A DNA stretch of 29,370 nt, from contig JAUCBJ010003045.1 of NCBI GenBank assembly GCA_032718475.1, forward strand, positions 1-29,370. Direction: 5' to 3'. The position numbers and the translations under genes are program-made. The first letter of the stretch is position 1, and every line of letters begins with the position of its first letter. This document shows positions 1-8,332 of this stretch, one piece after another. Source of the DNA: Nemertoderma westbladi (Eukaryota > Xenacoelomorpha > Nemertodermatida > Nemertodermatidae). The notes beneath the pieces were generated by a model. The model did no database searches and was not told the DNA's origin. It worked only from the letters and a program-made list of their open reading frames with translations.

Positions 1-210
1 AGCCAAGTATATGGGTCCTTAATCCAGGACCAAGGGCGTCCTTATCCCAGAACGAAGGGGGTCCTAGTTACAAGAAGAGATTTGCCCTAGTAAGAGGGTC
101 TATGCAGCTACATGTGGCACCTCCTTTATGCTGCATGGAGGTGGCAAGTTTTCTTGATCAATGACCTAGAATACCTGACCTGACCAGCTGTCCATCACCA
201 TCACCAGATC
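1..210. other. Anonymous left edge
   Basis: No gene is seen here. Positions 12-60 contain two imperfect copies of a roughly 23-bp GTCCTTA-containing motif, followed by single-copy-looking sequence leading into the 51-bp minisatellite. Nothing further can be supported. Confidence 0.5.
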
Positions 211-364
211 ACCATCTGTCTATACCGGATGTATCTGTTATTTAAACTTTTACCATAATTTACCATCTTTCTATACCGGATGTGTTTGTTATTTAAACTT
301 TTACCATAATTTGCCATCTGTTTATACCGGATGTGTCTGTTATTTAAACTTTTACCATAATTTA
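211..364. repeat. 51-bp minisatellite, three copies (array continues at 2977)
   Basis: Three tandem copies start at 211, 262 and 313 with exact 51-bp spacing. Each begins ACCATCTGTCTATACCGGAT or a near variant and runs to TTTTACCATAATTT. A fourth, truncated copy of the same unit start lies at 2977-3007, on the other side of the RTE-like element. I read this as one array interrupted by the insertion. The short ORFs across it simply reflect the 51-bp (17-codon) period. Confidence 0.85.
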
Positions 365-421
365 CTACTACTAGTACTACTACTACTACTAGGATCGGCA
401 TGCTGCATTGCAGCTGCATTT

Positions 422-2970
422 TTAAGAATGCTGTGCCGGCTTGTCAACAAAATTGCACCGCCACAACTCCCTATCACCCATGACATTTGCTAGATCATCC
501 GCATCTTTAAGGCCAGTGTCCTTTAAGATGCGTCTCAAGAAAGTCATGGGCTGTCCACCATGCTTATTCACTCCATGAGGCTGCCAAAGTACAAGATTAT
601 GCACTGGCTGGTCCTCACGGCGAAAGCAATGTCCTGCAAAGCGGAGGCGATTTTGTTCTAGTGTCAAGCTTGGGGGAACCAATGAGACACCTCCAATGTT
701 ATATAGTGTCTGGTTGGAGATGTGTGCATTGTACTTGACACAATGTACCCGGCGTAGCATTCTTGTGAATGTGCCATCCAGAGATTTGGTGTCCTCAGCA
801 GTTAGAGCCCAGCATGGACTCCCGTAGAGGAGTACTGGAACTACTGCTGCTCTAAATAATCGGACCTTAAGTTTCCGATTAATTCTAGGTGACTTCCAAA
901 TCCTGGAAAGCCTATTCAAGGCTGCCCATGCCTTTCCCTTACGTATTCGAAGGTCCTCACCTGACTTCCGGATCCATGATCCCAGGTAACAGAAGTCGTC
1001 CACATGCTCAAGCATACCATCCTTTGAGCTTATGCTCATCCGATCAGAGACTTGCTGAGGACTTTCAAAGTTAACTGTCAGAATTTTGGTCTTTCTGGAG
1101 TTAATAAAAAGACCAACACTAGAAGCAGCATGTTCTAATGAGCTGAGGAGCCGCTGGGCTCCCTCTAATGATTCTGAGAGTACTCCTAAGTCATCAGCAA
1201 AGTCTAGATCAGTTAGGTACTTGGCAGGATTTCCTCGACTTCTGGAGCCAGTAGGTGGAGTTATCATCACCCCATCATCATTATGATGATCTAAGGACAT
1301 GCGTAGAGCATAGTCAACCACAATAATGAACAAGAATGGTGCAAGTGTGTCTCCTTGGAGGACGCCCCATAACACTTCAAATGGTTCTGTGTCACCGTCA
1401 ACAGTAGACACAAATGTTGTCGAACCATCGTATACTGATCTGATTGCTGCAATAATTTCATCAGGAATCCCATATAATGAAAGTATGCTGAACATACGTG
1501 AGCGAGAGACTGAATCAAAGGCCTTGAAGAAGTCAACAAAGATAACAGCCAGATGCCTGTCTTTCTTTTTTGATAACTCTTCAATTATCCTTCTAAGTGC
1601 CAAAATGGGCTCCATGGTCCCACGACCTTTACGGAACCCATTCTGATTTCCACGTAGTAGTCTCTCAATGGGATCCCTGATGCGATTTAATAGAATTCTA
1701 TTGTATAGTTTTGCAGCAATCGAGATCAATGAGATTCCCCGAAAAGAACCATAGAGTGTTAGGTTGCCCTTCTTTGGAACTGGCACCAACTTATTTGTTT
1801 TCATTTCTTGTGGGACTCTTGTTGTACGGTACATGTCTACTATGATGGGATAGATGAGCTTTAAACACTCAGGTATTTTAAAGACCTCAGGGGGAACACC
1901 ATCTACTCCACTGGCACGATTGGTCTTAATGCTCTTTGCAGCAGCCTTCACTTCTGCAAAGGAGATATCGCCAATGGGAATATCTGGGAGTACAGACTCA
2001 GACACTTTTACTTCTATAAAGTTATCAGGCAATACCCTGTCATTATTGAGGAGCTTTTCAAAGTGGGTTTTCCAACCATTGAGGCGATCGGCTGGTGATT
2101 CAGCCTTAACCTTGGTGGTTGGTTGGCTTTTCCGCCCAGTAAGCAGATTGATCGATTTCCATGCCTGGGATGATTGCCTGCTGTCGTCAGCATCATTGAT
2201 GGCATCAACCTGTTGGTTTATTAGCTCCTGTAGATTAACAGAGTACTGCCTGTTCAGGGACCTAGATGCAGCTTTAACTGCATTCTTGGCCGCTGTAGTC
2301 CGTTTGAGTCGGGACTCTTTCTGCGCCTTATGAAGGTCATTTCGGCACTTCTGAATTTTGTTGTCAGTCCAGGGGGCCCTTTTCCTGTTTCGAGGGTATA
2401 CAGGAACTGTTTCTGCAGCTGCTAACTTAACTGCTTCTGTAAAGGCAGTATAGCCCTCACAGTGATCTGCCGCCTCAGAGGCAAGAGCCTCATACCTGTT
2501 GCTCAGCTGTAGTGTGAAGCTGGATCTCACACTTGGCTGTTGCAACAGAGAGGACCAGTCATGCCGTGGCAAGGCAGATTTCGTTGTTCTGCTAGCACGC
2601 AGACTAAGTCTTACCTTGGCCACAATAAGGCGGTTGCGCCTTATGAAGGTCATTTCGGCACTTCTGAATTTTGTTGTCAGTCCAGGGGGCCCTTTTCCTG
2701 TTTCGAGGGTATACAGGAACTGTTTCTGCAGCTGCTAACTTAACTGCTTCTGTAAAGGCAGTATAGCCCTCACAGTGATCTGCCGCCTCAGAGGCAAGAG
2801 CCTCATACCTGTTGCTCAGCTGTAGTGTGAAGCTGGATCTCACACTTGGCTGTTGCAACAGAGAGGACCAGTCATGCCGTGGCAAGGCAGATTTCGTTGT
2901 TCTGCTAGCACGCAGACTAAGTCTTACCTTGGCCACAATAAGGCGGTGATCACTGGAGAAGGGTCGAAGT
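422..2970 (-). pseudogene. RTE-like reverse transcriptase ORF, broken
   Basis: The longest stop-free stretch with an ATG runs from 2653 to 422 (743 residues), but that ATG is an artefact of the internal duplication. The natural frame enters from about 2970 with an SDHRL motif, the C-terminal signature of APE endonucleases, and continues for about 100 codons. It then meets the duplication junction near 2635, where the 313-bp period (not a multiple of 3) shifts the frame into a stop. Using residues of the 743-residue ORF, the RT core spans about 290-560: FRGISL at 304-309, QNGFRKGRGT at 337-346, motif A FVDFFKAFD at 372-380, GVLQGDTLAP at 430-439 and the catalytic FADD at 485-488. A YLGSWI segment follows near 556-561, then a C-terminal domain. 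Catalytic aspartates are intact. With most of the endonuclease missing and the frame broken, the copy should not be autonomous. Confidence 0.85.
2322..2947. repeat. Perfect 313-bp direct tandem duplication inside the RTE-like element
   Basis: Positions 2322-2634 and 2635-2947 appear identical by eye at an offset of exactly 313 bp. Each copy spans the end-of-endonuclease/linker region of the element. The junction reads AAGGCGGTTGCGCCTT, an inverted repeat of AAGGCG and CGCCTT around a short loop. Since 313 leaves remainder 1 on division by 3, the duplication breaks the reading frame. The absence of differences implies a recent event or an assembly artefact. Confidence 0.93.
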
Positions 2971-3007
2971 TAATTTACCATCTGTCTATACCGGATCTGT
3001 CTGTTAT

Positions 3008-3992
3008 CAAAGCTATAGAGGACAACGGTAGACAACTTCTGAAACTGAATTCAGATTCAGAATTGTTAAAACCTCATATGGCAATAAAAAGGATCTATCT
3101 CAAATTTTTGAAAAAATTTAGTTATTCACTTCATGTGAAAGCCGCATTGGATGATTTAATTTTTGACCAGAAAAATATACTATTATTATTTTCATTTATA
3201 CTAATATTGTAATGCCTATATAAATATCTTAGAAATATCCATTCTTATCAAGTTGTATCATATTAACTTTTTATTTTTCAAATCCAATTATATGATTCTG
3301 AACAATATTATAGTCCTACCAGAGACCCTAGGCCTACTGTATATATTTTTTTCAATCTGAATTTTTCACTTACGCACTTATCGGAGAAATCTTATGAATA
3401 ATAAATGATTACAGTATGGAATGAGAGATTCGTAACATATCATGTATGATAAGCTTACAGTGTAATAATAGACACTCCACCACTCCACTTTACAGGATTG
3501 ATTTACTGTATGTTTGATTGCATGAAATGCTGCTATATAGATATCGCTGGTAGGCCATAGGATTCAAGGCATGTCATTGAGTTAGAGCGGTGGTGGTGGG
3601 GTGTTGGGCAACTTCACGACTATTTATTAGATTATAGATTAGATTGGGCGTTTCTGACAGGGCAGTGCGAATAAGGCAATCATTTAAATCAGCATTCAGG
3701 AAACCACATTGAGTTTCAGTTGCCAATTTCAGTTAATTGACGCGTTATTCCGCCAATATGGATGTGCCCAACTGATTGGAAGAGTAAATCAAAATTGGAT
3801 CGTGAATGTATTCAAACGGTTACTGTAACCGTAACAGCTATCTGTAATAGGTAACTGCCATGAGAGAGATACCTTCATCTGGTAGCACCACTATGTCCTA
3901 GGCCTACTATATGATAGCAAATTTCGTTAATTTATATTATATTTTATGACATTGCTTTAATATTTGATTGTTTATAAATCTTTTAACTTTAG
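3008..3992. other. AT-rich non-coding stretch
   Basis: I see no gene, RNA gene or clear transposon here. The open frame that reads through 2853-3212 starts inside the duplicated retroelement copy and continues into unrelated flank, so it is not a gene. The TAGGCCTA-type motif recurs here (for example near 3328 and 3899), as elsewhere in the window. The last bases form a T-rich splice acceptor for the exon at 3993. Confidence 0.5.
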
Positions 3993-4105
3993 CAACCATA
4001 CGATAAACTTGAGAATGAATTAGCAGAGATAAGAGCCGAAAACGAATTGAAGGAAATTCTAGAAATGATTGAGGCTGCTAATGAGGAGATGGAGTTGGAT
4101 AACTT
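3993..4105 (+). CDS. Candidate host-gene exon, acidic coiled-coil-like segment
   Basis: A 113-bp block is bounded by a T-rich acceptor ending in AG at 3991-3992 and a consensus donor GTAAGT beginning at 4106. Only one frame is open (phase 0 at entry, phase 2 at exit); the other two hit stops early. It encodes 37 residues beginning QPYDKLENELAEIRAENELK and continuing with an EILEMIEAANEEMEL segment. These are rich in Glu, Leu and Ile with heptad-like spacing, so a short coiled coil is plausible. The block has no ATG start and is too short to show up as a long ORF. The leftover TT joins in frame with the first base of the exon at 13565, giving Leu. No family is recognised. Membership of the same gene as the downstream acidic repeat exons is inferred from phase, strand and composition. 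Confidence 0.6.
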
Positions 4106-4156
4106 GTAAGTTCAGTTATTTTCAGTATGTATAAAATAATGAAATGTATAATGGGA

Positions 4157-4229
4157 CTTTAGGTGTAATGGCACTAACTTTAGGTGTAATGGAAATAACT
4201 TTAGGTGTAATGGAAATAACGTTAGGTGT
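4157..4229. repeat. About 21-bp minisatellite, 3-4 copies
   Basis: Copies of an ACTTTAGGTGTAATGG core recur about every 20-21 bp from 4157, the last ending GTTAGGTGTACC near 4229. It lies in the putative intron just after the exon at 3993-4105. No function is suggested. Confidence 0.8.
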
Positions 4230-4232
4230 ACC

Positions 4233-4568
4233 ATGCCTTTCTCGCTCAGTACAAACGCCATTGTGAAGGATCTCGATTTGACGACAGCGGACAACCAAAA
4301 CACCGCTATTGTGATCGCCTCCCTAGATATTCATATTAAAGGCAGTAGGCCTAAAGGAGGCACCAACAAACGGGTGCACCGCCAAGAACTGACTCGGCGT
4401 GCCCAATACCCAAAGAAGTTCCTTGTTAACCTTTGAGAAATCGCTTCTTAGTGCGGGTTCGAGGCGCTTCCTCCCGCTATCGCCCACTTCAACGAACGGC
4501 TCCTCGATCAGTTCAACGAGCGGCTCCTCAATCAGTTCAATGCGGGTTTCAGCGATAAGGAAGTGACA
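4233..4568 (+). pseudogene. Transposon-like coding debris, unidentified
   Basis: Two short open stretches in different frames follow each other. The first (4233-4436, 67 residues) contains a basic RPKGGTNKRVHRQ segment reminiscent of linker regions in repeat-encoded proteins of marine invertebrates. The second (about 4455-4568, TAG stop) contains a duplicated 8-residue motif, FNERLLDQ then FNERLLNQ, from a 24-bp repeat near 4486-4533. The GC content is visibly higher than in the flanking AT-rich intron, which suggests an inserted or formerly coding fragment. I cannot assign a family, so function is left open. Confidence 0.35.
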
Positions 4569-4673
4569 TAGCAACAGCTGCAGAACTGCTGCGCCTCCCC
4601 AGTGGCCATCACCCTCCATCACCGATTTCGAACAGACTCTGCCAAGTGAGACGTAAGTCTCACGTAAACCTCT

Positions 4674-4777
4674 GTAAGACATATTATTATTGTCAGATGA
4701 TATAAGAACTAAATCGGTAGGTATCACGATCATACAGTATAAGGATTACATTGTACCGGTTGTTCCATAATGATTTG
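4674..4777 (+). repeat. Dispersed repeat, inverted copy at 12511-12586
   Basis: GTCAGATGATATAAGAACTA at 4692-4711 and TGTTCCATAATGATT at 4760-4774 both reappear, in the same order when reverse-complemented, at 12551-12570 and 12511-12524. The spacing differs by about 20 bp and the interior is only loosely similar. This indicates two old copies of one dispersed element in opposite orientations. The family is not recognised. Confidence 0.6.
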
Positions 4778-4788
4778 CTGCATAAAAT

Positions 4789-5106
4789 ATGCACGAGAAT
4801 GCAAAGAGACGGAAGTACGAGGAGCGAATCAATATGGTTGAACAGGCAGGCTTCTGCCCTTTTGTAGCTGCAACAAGTGGAGGTCTAAGTAGATCGGCCA
4901 ATGCGCTCATAAATCGCATGTCCTTGCTTCTGTCGGCAAAACGTGATACCCCTTACTCCATAATGGTAGCGCTCCTACTAGTAAAGATGTGGTTCAGATG
5001 TGTCTACGTGGTTCAAGGAGCCACAGAAAGGCTGCTGGTAAAGCCACCAAAGCAATCGCTGAAACAGGTTTTCTATCTCTTTCAGCCAGTTCCGGTATCT
5101 AAATAA
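4789..5106 (+). pseudogene. Fragment resembling the C-terminus of a transposon-encoded protein
   Basis: A 105-residue open frame begins just after an in-frame TAA. Residues 7-80 follow a pattern I associate with C-terminal regions of repeat-encoded proteins common in cnidarian and echinoderm genomes: a KYEERINMVEQAGF stretch, then a GG pair, then NRMSLLLSAKRDTPYS and a hydrophobic segment ending in VVQGA. No catalytic motif is present and there are no upstream coding exons. I take it as a relic rather than a host gene. The family assignment is from memory of the pattern and is tentative. Confidence 0.35.
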
Positions 5107-5640
5107 TAATAACATGCAAATTAGAAACTCTTAAAATATTAAATACGTAATTAATGTTGATTTATGATATATGTATAGTTATTGTTAAAAATGTAAACCT
5201 ATCTTACTTTTCAATATTTGTGATTTAATCACAACTTAAAAAATATGTAATTTATCCAGCATTAGTCATTAGCTTTCCAGCCCTGTTTAAACAGTTATTA
5301 CTGCCTGATTTTACTGTATTGCAATATATTACAGTATTCATTTACCGGTATTGGTATTTATTTGGTAATTTTACTTAATTAGACCTAATCACTAACTCAC
5401 TAACCGTACCTGTACGGCACGGACAGCAGACAGGATGACTACTCCTGTGGTAGGCTAATCCTGTAATCTGACAGTTGGTTAGGTAGGCCTGTCATGTGAC
5501 AGTTACCGGCATACTGGGGAATCTTGTACATCTGGACATGACATTTACGATTTACTGCGTTTTGAAATCTGGTATATGACTTACCATACTGCCATAGGGA
5601 ATGGCTAAAGTTGTGCCTAAACCTGTAAACTACGGTAATT
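5107..5640. other. AT-rich non-coding stretch before the CR1-like element
   Basis: No ORF or RNA gene is supported. ACCGG motifs recur (TTTACCGGTATTGG near 5340 and others). The sequence from about 5400 to 5700 could include the 5' UTR of the following retroelement, but I see no boundary signal. Confidence 0.4.
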
Positions 5641-5705
5641 AGATAAAGATATTACAATCCCCATTTGTTTCAACAACCTTCTCACCTTCATTTGGTCTTT
5701 TTTGT

Positions 5706-6711
5706 ATGGATAATAAGAGAAACCTTAGCGAGGTATCTAAGGCATCAACCTCGTCTTCCTCCGTTCACTCACCAGCCCCAAAACGGTTTGGTGCTGGCCC
5801 AATGTCTTCATCCAGCCCCGCGCACTTGGCTCCAACTGAGATGGTCAATCCACCTGACTTGGAGGACGTGTTTCACAGTACACAGGGGCCGGAGGACGGT
5901 GTTCCTGCCTTTAATCCGGGTAATACCGGTACCTCTGATATATCTAGTATCATCGAAGCTAGCCTGGATAAATTCGGTCGGGAATTATCGAACTTTCTGC
6001 AAAGGAAATTTGAAGAGATGACAAAGGATTTTTTGTCTTCCTTCGACCCCGCAAACTTTACTGAAGAGGTACGGAGTGCTTGTGCTAAGAACTCAACTTC
6101 CATTTCTAACGTAGCTCTTCGTGTTGATAACGATGCTCAATACGCGCGCCGAGAATCGCTTGTTCTATCCGGTCCCCTTGTTCTCTCTGCGATTAGCGAT
6201 AATAAGGCTACTCCTAGTACTGGTAGGCATACAGGATCACTGGATGTCTGGCCCAAGTTTGTAACGGAGCTGGCTAACGATAGGTGTGGATTACATTCAT
6301 TCGACCCAGCTACTATTTCTCGGTCCCACCCGTCGCGTAACAATAAACAGGTTATTGTGAAATTTACCTCTTATTACGCGCGCGAATCTCTATTTAAATC
6401 ACGGTTTAAGTTGAAAACCAGCGTACGTTCCGACCAGGTTTATATCAACGAGTTGCTAACACCATATCGTGGCGCTACTTTACAAAGCACGTCGGCTGGT
6501 CAAAGCTAAAGTACTACGCGATGCTTGGTCGACGGATGGCAACTTATTTGCTAAGAATAACAAAGGGGAAGTCGTTAGAGTTAAATACCCCCAAGATATT
6601 ACCAATCTCGTCGATATCTCTGATTCATCTCAGACACCATCTGATGTTGTGAGTGTGATGTCGGTTCTCAACAGCAACAAGTTCGCGTCCCTACTTGAAT
6701 GCCCTGTTTGA
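5706..6711 (+). pseudogene. Retrotransposon ORF1 (L1-ORF1-like RNA-binding protein), one frameshift
   Basis: Translation from the ATG at 5706 gives an N-terminal Ser/Pro-rich disordered region (residues 1-80), a likely coiled-coil segment (about 85-150), a RRESLVLSGP motif (about 147-156) and a C-terminal domain with NKQVIVKFTSYYARESLFK and VYINELLTPYR. This resembles the RRM-plus-CTD layout of L1-type ORF1 nucleic-acid chaperones, which bind element RNA. Just after TPYR, at about 6469-6473, the frame changes. The expected continuation ALLYKARRLVKAKVLRDAW lies in the next frame and runs to a TGA at 6711. One extra base (probably one G of the GTGGCG run) explains it. Total coding length is about 335 codons, usual for such ORF1s. 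Confidence 0.75.
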
Positions 6712-7570
6712 AATTGGTACCGGTAATGGGATAACGAAATAGGCATAATTGTTGATATTTTCCTTTGGTTTACTTACTGTTTATTGGCTGATTGGCCCTG
6801 GGAAATGAACAATCGAAAGCATTTTTTTTTTCTTGTTTTGTTTTGTGAGCTGTATAAATTTTTGTAGCTAATTTTCGCGGTTGTGAAATACATAATCGGA
6901 ACTTATGTGTTGATGTAGAATTTATATTTGTTCTCATTTAGATACCTCCCTATCTGCCGTTTATATTAGTATTATATGATGGGTATATATCGGTATTCCC
7001 ATACGGGATTATATTAGGGTTATATACCGGTATTTTTATACTGGATTATGTGATAGATATGTACCGGAACGTGATTATATTTTTTTTAGGGGATATATAC
7101 CGGAACTTGTTTATATTAGGAATATATACCATACCAGTATTTATACACGTGAACTGGATTATATTAGGTACAATGTTATACTACAGTATCAATTTCTCTT
7201 TTGCTTATATTTTTGTAATTTGAGATTACAGTAGTATCGATTGAACGATAGATAAGAAAGTATTTTTTTCATTTTTAGTTTTTTTGTTTTTTTTTGTCTT
7301 GTAAGCCGTGACTCGCGTTACATAATTATCTGAACGCAGTACCGTACAGACTTCCATGGTTCACCTTCAGTATGATTTCCTCTGAATTTAATTTTCTACA
7401 TGGCAGGCCTTATCGGCCACTGTACTTTGCCATTATCATCGTAGGTTAAGCAGACATATTATAGTACTTGTTCAATATATATATATTGCAATTTTTATGT
7501 ATTGTGTTGGTTGTTGCGTATGTGTATGTGTATGTGTATGTTTGTGTTTGTGTTTGTACATGTCATGTAT
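6712..7570. other. Spacer between retrotransposon ORFs, AT-rich
   Basis: No ORF is credible here. From about 6960 to 7170 there are several imperfect direct repeats built around TATATACCGG and GGATTATATTAGG, roughly every 40-60 bp. From 7515 to 7556 lies a (TATGTG)n/(TTTGTG)n microsatellite. This may be the element's inter-ORF region or later insertions. Confidence 0.5.
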
Positions 7571-7647
7571 GTGGGGCGAGCCACGAAGTTGGCAGAGCCT
7601 TAGCGAATTGACACTGTTAGGGGGTGGGTCAATTTATGCAAATAGTT

Positions 7648-7700
7648 GTCGTCGTCGTTGTCGTCGTCGTCGTCGTTGTCGTCGTCGTCGTCGTCGTCGT
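7648..7700. repeat. (GTC)n microsatellite
   Basis: About 53 bp of GTC/TCG triplets with two GTT interruptions abut the left arm of the foldback element. Confidence 0.95.
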
Positions 7701-7826
7701 TACGATTTTGACATGCTAATAACTTTGTCGGATTTAAAGCTGCCAAGTTGAAAATTTGTAGGTATCAATATGAGCAAAAGTTGAGATTTTTGAGAGACTT
7801 TCAGACACCATCAGTGCAATGGTCTC

Positions 7827-7838
7827 CCGCTAGAGGGC
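7827..7838 (+). promoter_or_regulatory. CTCF-core-like motif, copy 1
   Basis: CCGCTAGAGGGC differs from the textbook CTCF core pattern CCASYAGRKGGC at one position only (G for A at position 3). It sits inside the foldback element. Sequence match alone does not show binding. Confidence 0.3.
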
Positions 7839-7971
7839 CACATGTCTAAACATTAAATGCCCTCCCATTTCTTTGCTTTTAATCCGTTTAAGCTGAAACT
7901 TGGCAGATATGTATTAGACCATTAGCTGTGACTTTCAAAGGAGGCGAATCCATCTGCAGTTCTCCAGTCTG

Positions 7972-7983
7972 CCGCTAGAGGGC
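7972..7983 (+). promoter_or_regulatory. CTCF-core-like motif, copy 2
   Basis: A second identical CCGCTAGAGGGC lies 145 bp downstream of the first in the same orientation, with flanks that are also alike (TCTCCCGC/TCTGCCGC before, CA/CAA after). It could reflect an internal duplication of the foldback element. Confidence 0.3.
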
Positions 7984-8075
7984 CAACGTGACTATTTGCA
8001 TAAATTGACCTACCCCCTAACAGTGTCAATTCGCTAAGGCTCTGCCAACTTCGTGCTGCGCGAAGTCCCCACTTC

Positions 8076-8332
8076 GTGTATGGTATATGTGGAAGTGTAT
8101 ATGCGTCACTTTTTAACACTATGGGGTCTGTATGTGAGTGTAAGACTCTGATTGCTGCCTGCTGTGCCTTACTTGTTTTTCTATCCCCCTTGATTGGAAC
8201 TGGGACCTCCCTTGCGTCGCCTCGGTCGCTGGGACTGATGAACCATAAAGTTGCTCTCCATTATAGTGTTTTAATTTCAATAATATTTTATGTTTATATA
8301 AATCCTTTTGTTATTTCGGGTATTTTTTAACT
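8076..8332 (+). other. Region upstream of ORF2, no firm gene
   Basis: An 84-residue open frame at 8076-8330 is strongly hydrophobic near its middle (LIAACCALLVFLSPLIG) but is out of frame with ORF2 and starts within the foldback border. It may include the original upstream part of the ORF2 leader shifted out of frame. I do not claim a gene. Confidence 0.3.

Larger units (their letters stand above)
365..2970 (-). mobile_element. 5'-truncated RTE-like non-LTR retrotransposon
   Basis: The element reads on the minus strand. Its 3' end is a trinucleotide tail, (ACT)n on the plus strand at about 365-391, followed inward by the reverse transcriptase stop at 422-424. Short tandem-repeat 3' tails instead of poly(A) are known for RTE-type elements. 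The 5' end at about 2970 is a truncation: only the last residues of an APE-type endonuclease (an SDH motif at about 2945-2955) precede the linker and RT. The heptamer TAATTTA occurs at both borders, 358-364 and 2971-2977, and is a candidate target-site duplication. The flanks are the two parts of a 51-bp minisatellite. The RTE clade assignment rests on GVLQGDTLAP and overall feel, and is uncertain. Confidence 0.8.
7571..8075. mobile_element. Foldback/MITE-like element with about 70-bp inverted arms
   Basis: The left arm (about 7578-7646) and right arm (about 7989-8056) are near-perfect inverted complements. They share CACGAAGTTGGCAGAGCC, TTAGCGAATTGACACTG and TCAATTTATGCAAATAGT, with one visible mismatch (GGTGGGTC versus GGTAGGTC). 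Outside this, both ends contain GTGGGG, with a few extra bases on the right. The two arms encode the same spurious peptide on opposite strands, which shows the symmetry. The interior (about 340 bp) has a (GTC)n tract and two CCGCTAGAGGGC motifs, and no transposase. No clear target-site duplication was found. It is probably a non-autonomous DNA element inserted into the retrotransposon. Confidence 0.85.

Noticed and set aside
201-419. 72-residue minus-strand ORF with NYGKSLNN repeats
   Set aside because: It arises from the 51-bp (17-codon) minisatellite and has no other coding support.
422-2653. Intact host gene encoding a 743-residue protein
   Set aside because: RT motifs and an SDH endonuclease remnant in the other copy show it is a truncated retrotransposon. 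The start codon is created by the 313-bp duplication.
7571-8075. Pair of long terminal repeats
   Set aside because: The two arms are inverted, not direct, so this is a foldback element and not an LTR retroelement or provirus.
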